This document shows positions 63,804-64,000 of a stretch of DNA of 64,000 nucleotides, piece by piece. Under the pieces are notes generated by a model. It was not told where the DNA came from. It ran no database searches and was given only the letters and a program-made list of their open reading frames with translations. Source of the stretch: Calendula officinalis. Its lineage: Eukaryota > Streptophyta > Magnoliopsida > Asterales > Asteraceae. Every line of letters begins with the position of its first letter. Position 1 is the stretch's first letter. The translations under genes and the position numbers were made by a program. Where the stretch lies: contig OY970829.1 in assembly GCA_963853835.1 (NCBI GenBank), positions 29,971,764 to 30,035,763 of the forward strand, given 5' to 3'.

Positions 63804-63870
63804 CTAGTGGTGTTAGTGATTTGGGGGTTGATTGATCTAAGGGATTAGATAAGATACTCAAAACTTTATA

Positions 63871-64000
63871 CTTCCTCCGATTTAAAATAAGTGATACACT
63901 TTCCATATTTGGGTGTATCAAAATAAGTGATACACTTTGAAAACTTACCTTATTTGGTAAAAAGTGATGGGACTCATACCCACTAACTATCTACTTTAAT
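63871..64000. mobile_element. Stowaway-type MITE, cut by window edge
   Basis: CTTCCTCCGATTTAAAATAA after TA, with the phrase AAAATAAGTGATACACTTT doubled. The right end is outside the window. Confidence 0.75.

Overview
The window is eukaryotic, from a TE-rich higher plant, most likely a eudicot. The genes have many short GT-AG introns, the proteins have clear plant orthologues, and the introns and spacers are full of plant-type transposons. An Asteraceae origin is only a guess. All exon models here were built by eye from splice signals and from recalled family sequences; nothing was searched.

Layout. (1) 1-9326: the right end of a CACTA transposon, two exons of an AKT1-type Shaker K+ channel (+), then an abrupt join to a complete La1 RNA-binding protein gene (-). 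(2) 9187-21191: a second AKT1 segment (+) that carries the CACTA element in an intron and runs from the cyclic-nucleotide-binding region through the ankyrin repeats to the KHA domain and stop. (3) 23201-27081: a second copy of La1 (-), apparently identical. (4) 27439-40488: a Helitron, a SINE, and a nest made of a Stowaway MITE, two solo LTRs and a MULE-type MITE. (5) 40489-43913: a CCDC25-like gene (+). (6) 45482-54003: the AP-4 complex beta subunit gene (-), whose fourth intron holds a small gag-only LTR element. (7) 55127-60809: the 3' two thirds of NADP-malic enzyme (-), which continues beyond the window. (8) 60847-64000: an intronic insertion cluster with a GDT1-like gene fragment.

The main feature is a large, very recent partial duplication of the AKT1-La1 block. 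The left copy has lost the AKT1 3' exons through a junction with 3-bp microhomology. The right copy begins inside AKT1, at the end of a small MITE, and so lacks the pore exons. The two CACTA copies share the same 3-bp target-site duplication but differ by a 1.3-kb deletion and a 3172-bp tandem duplication, with no base changes noticed elsewhere. This is either a real gene-breaking duplication or two haplotypes joined by an assembler.

The genes do not form a pathway. They are ordinary housekeeping genes whose introns are loaded with MITEs. Target-site duplications are visible for many insertions: 9 bp for the MULE-type elements, TA for Stowaway, TAA for Harbinger, 5 bp for LTR elements and 3 bp for CACTA.
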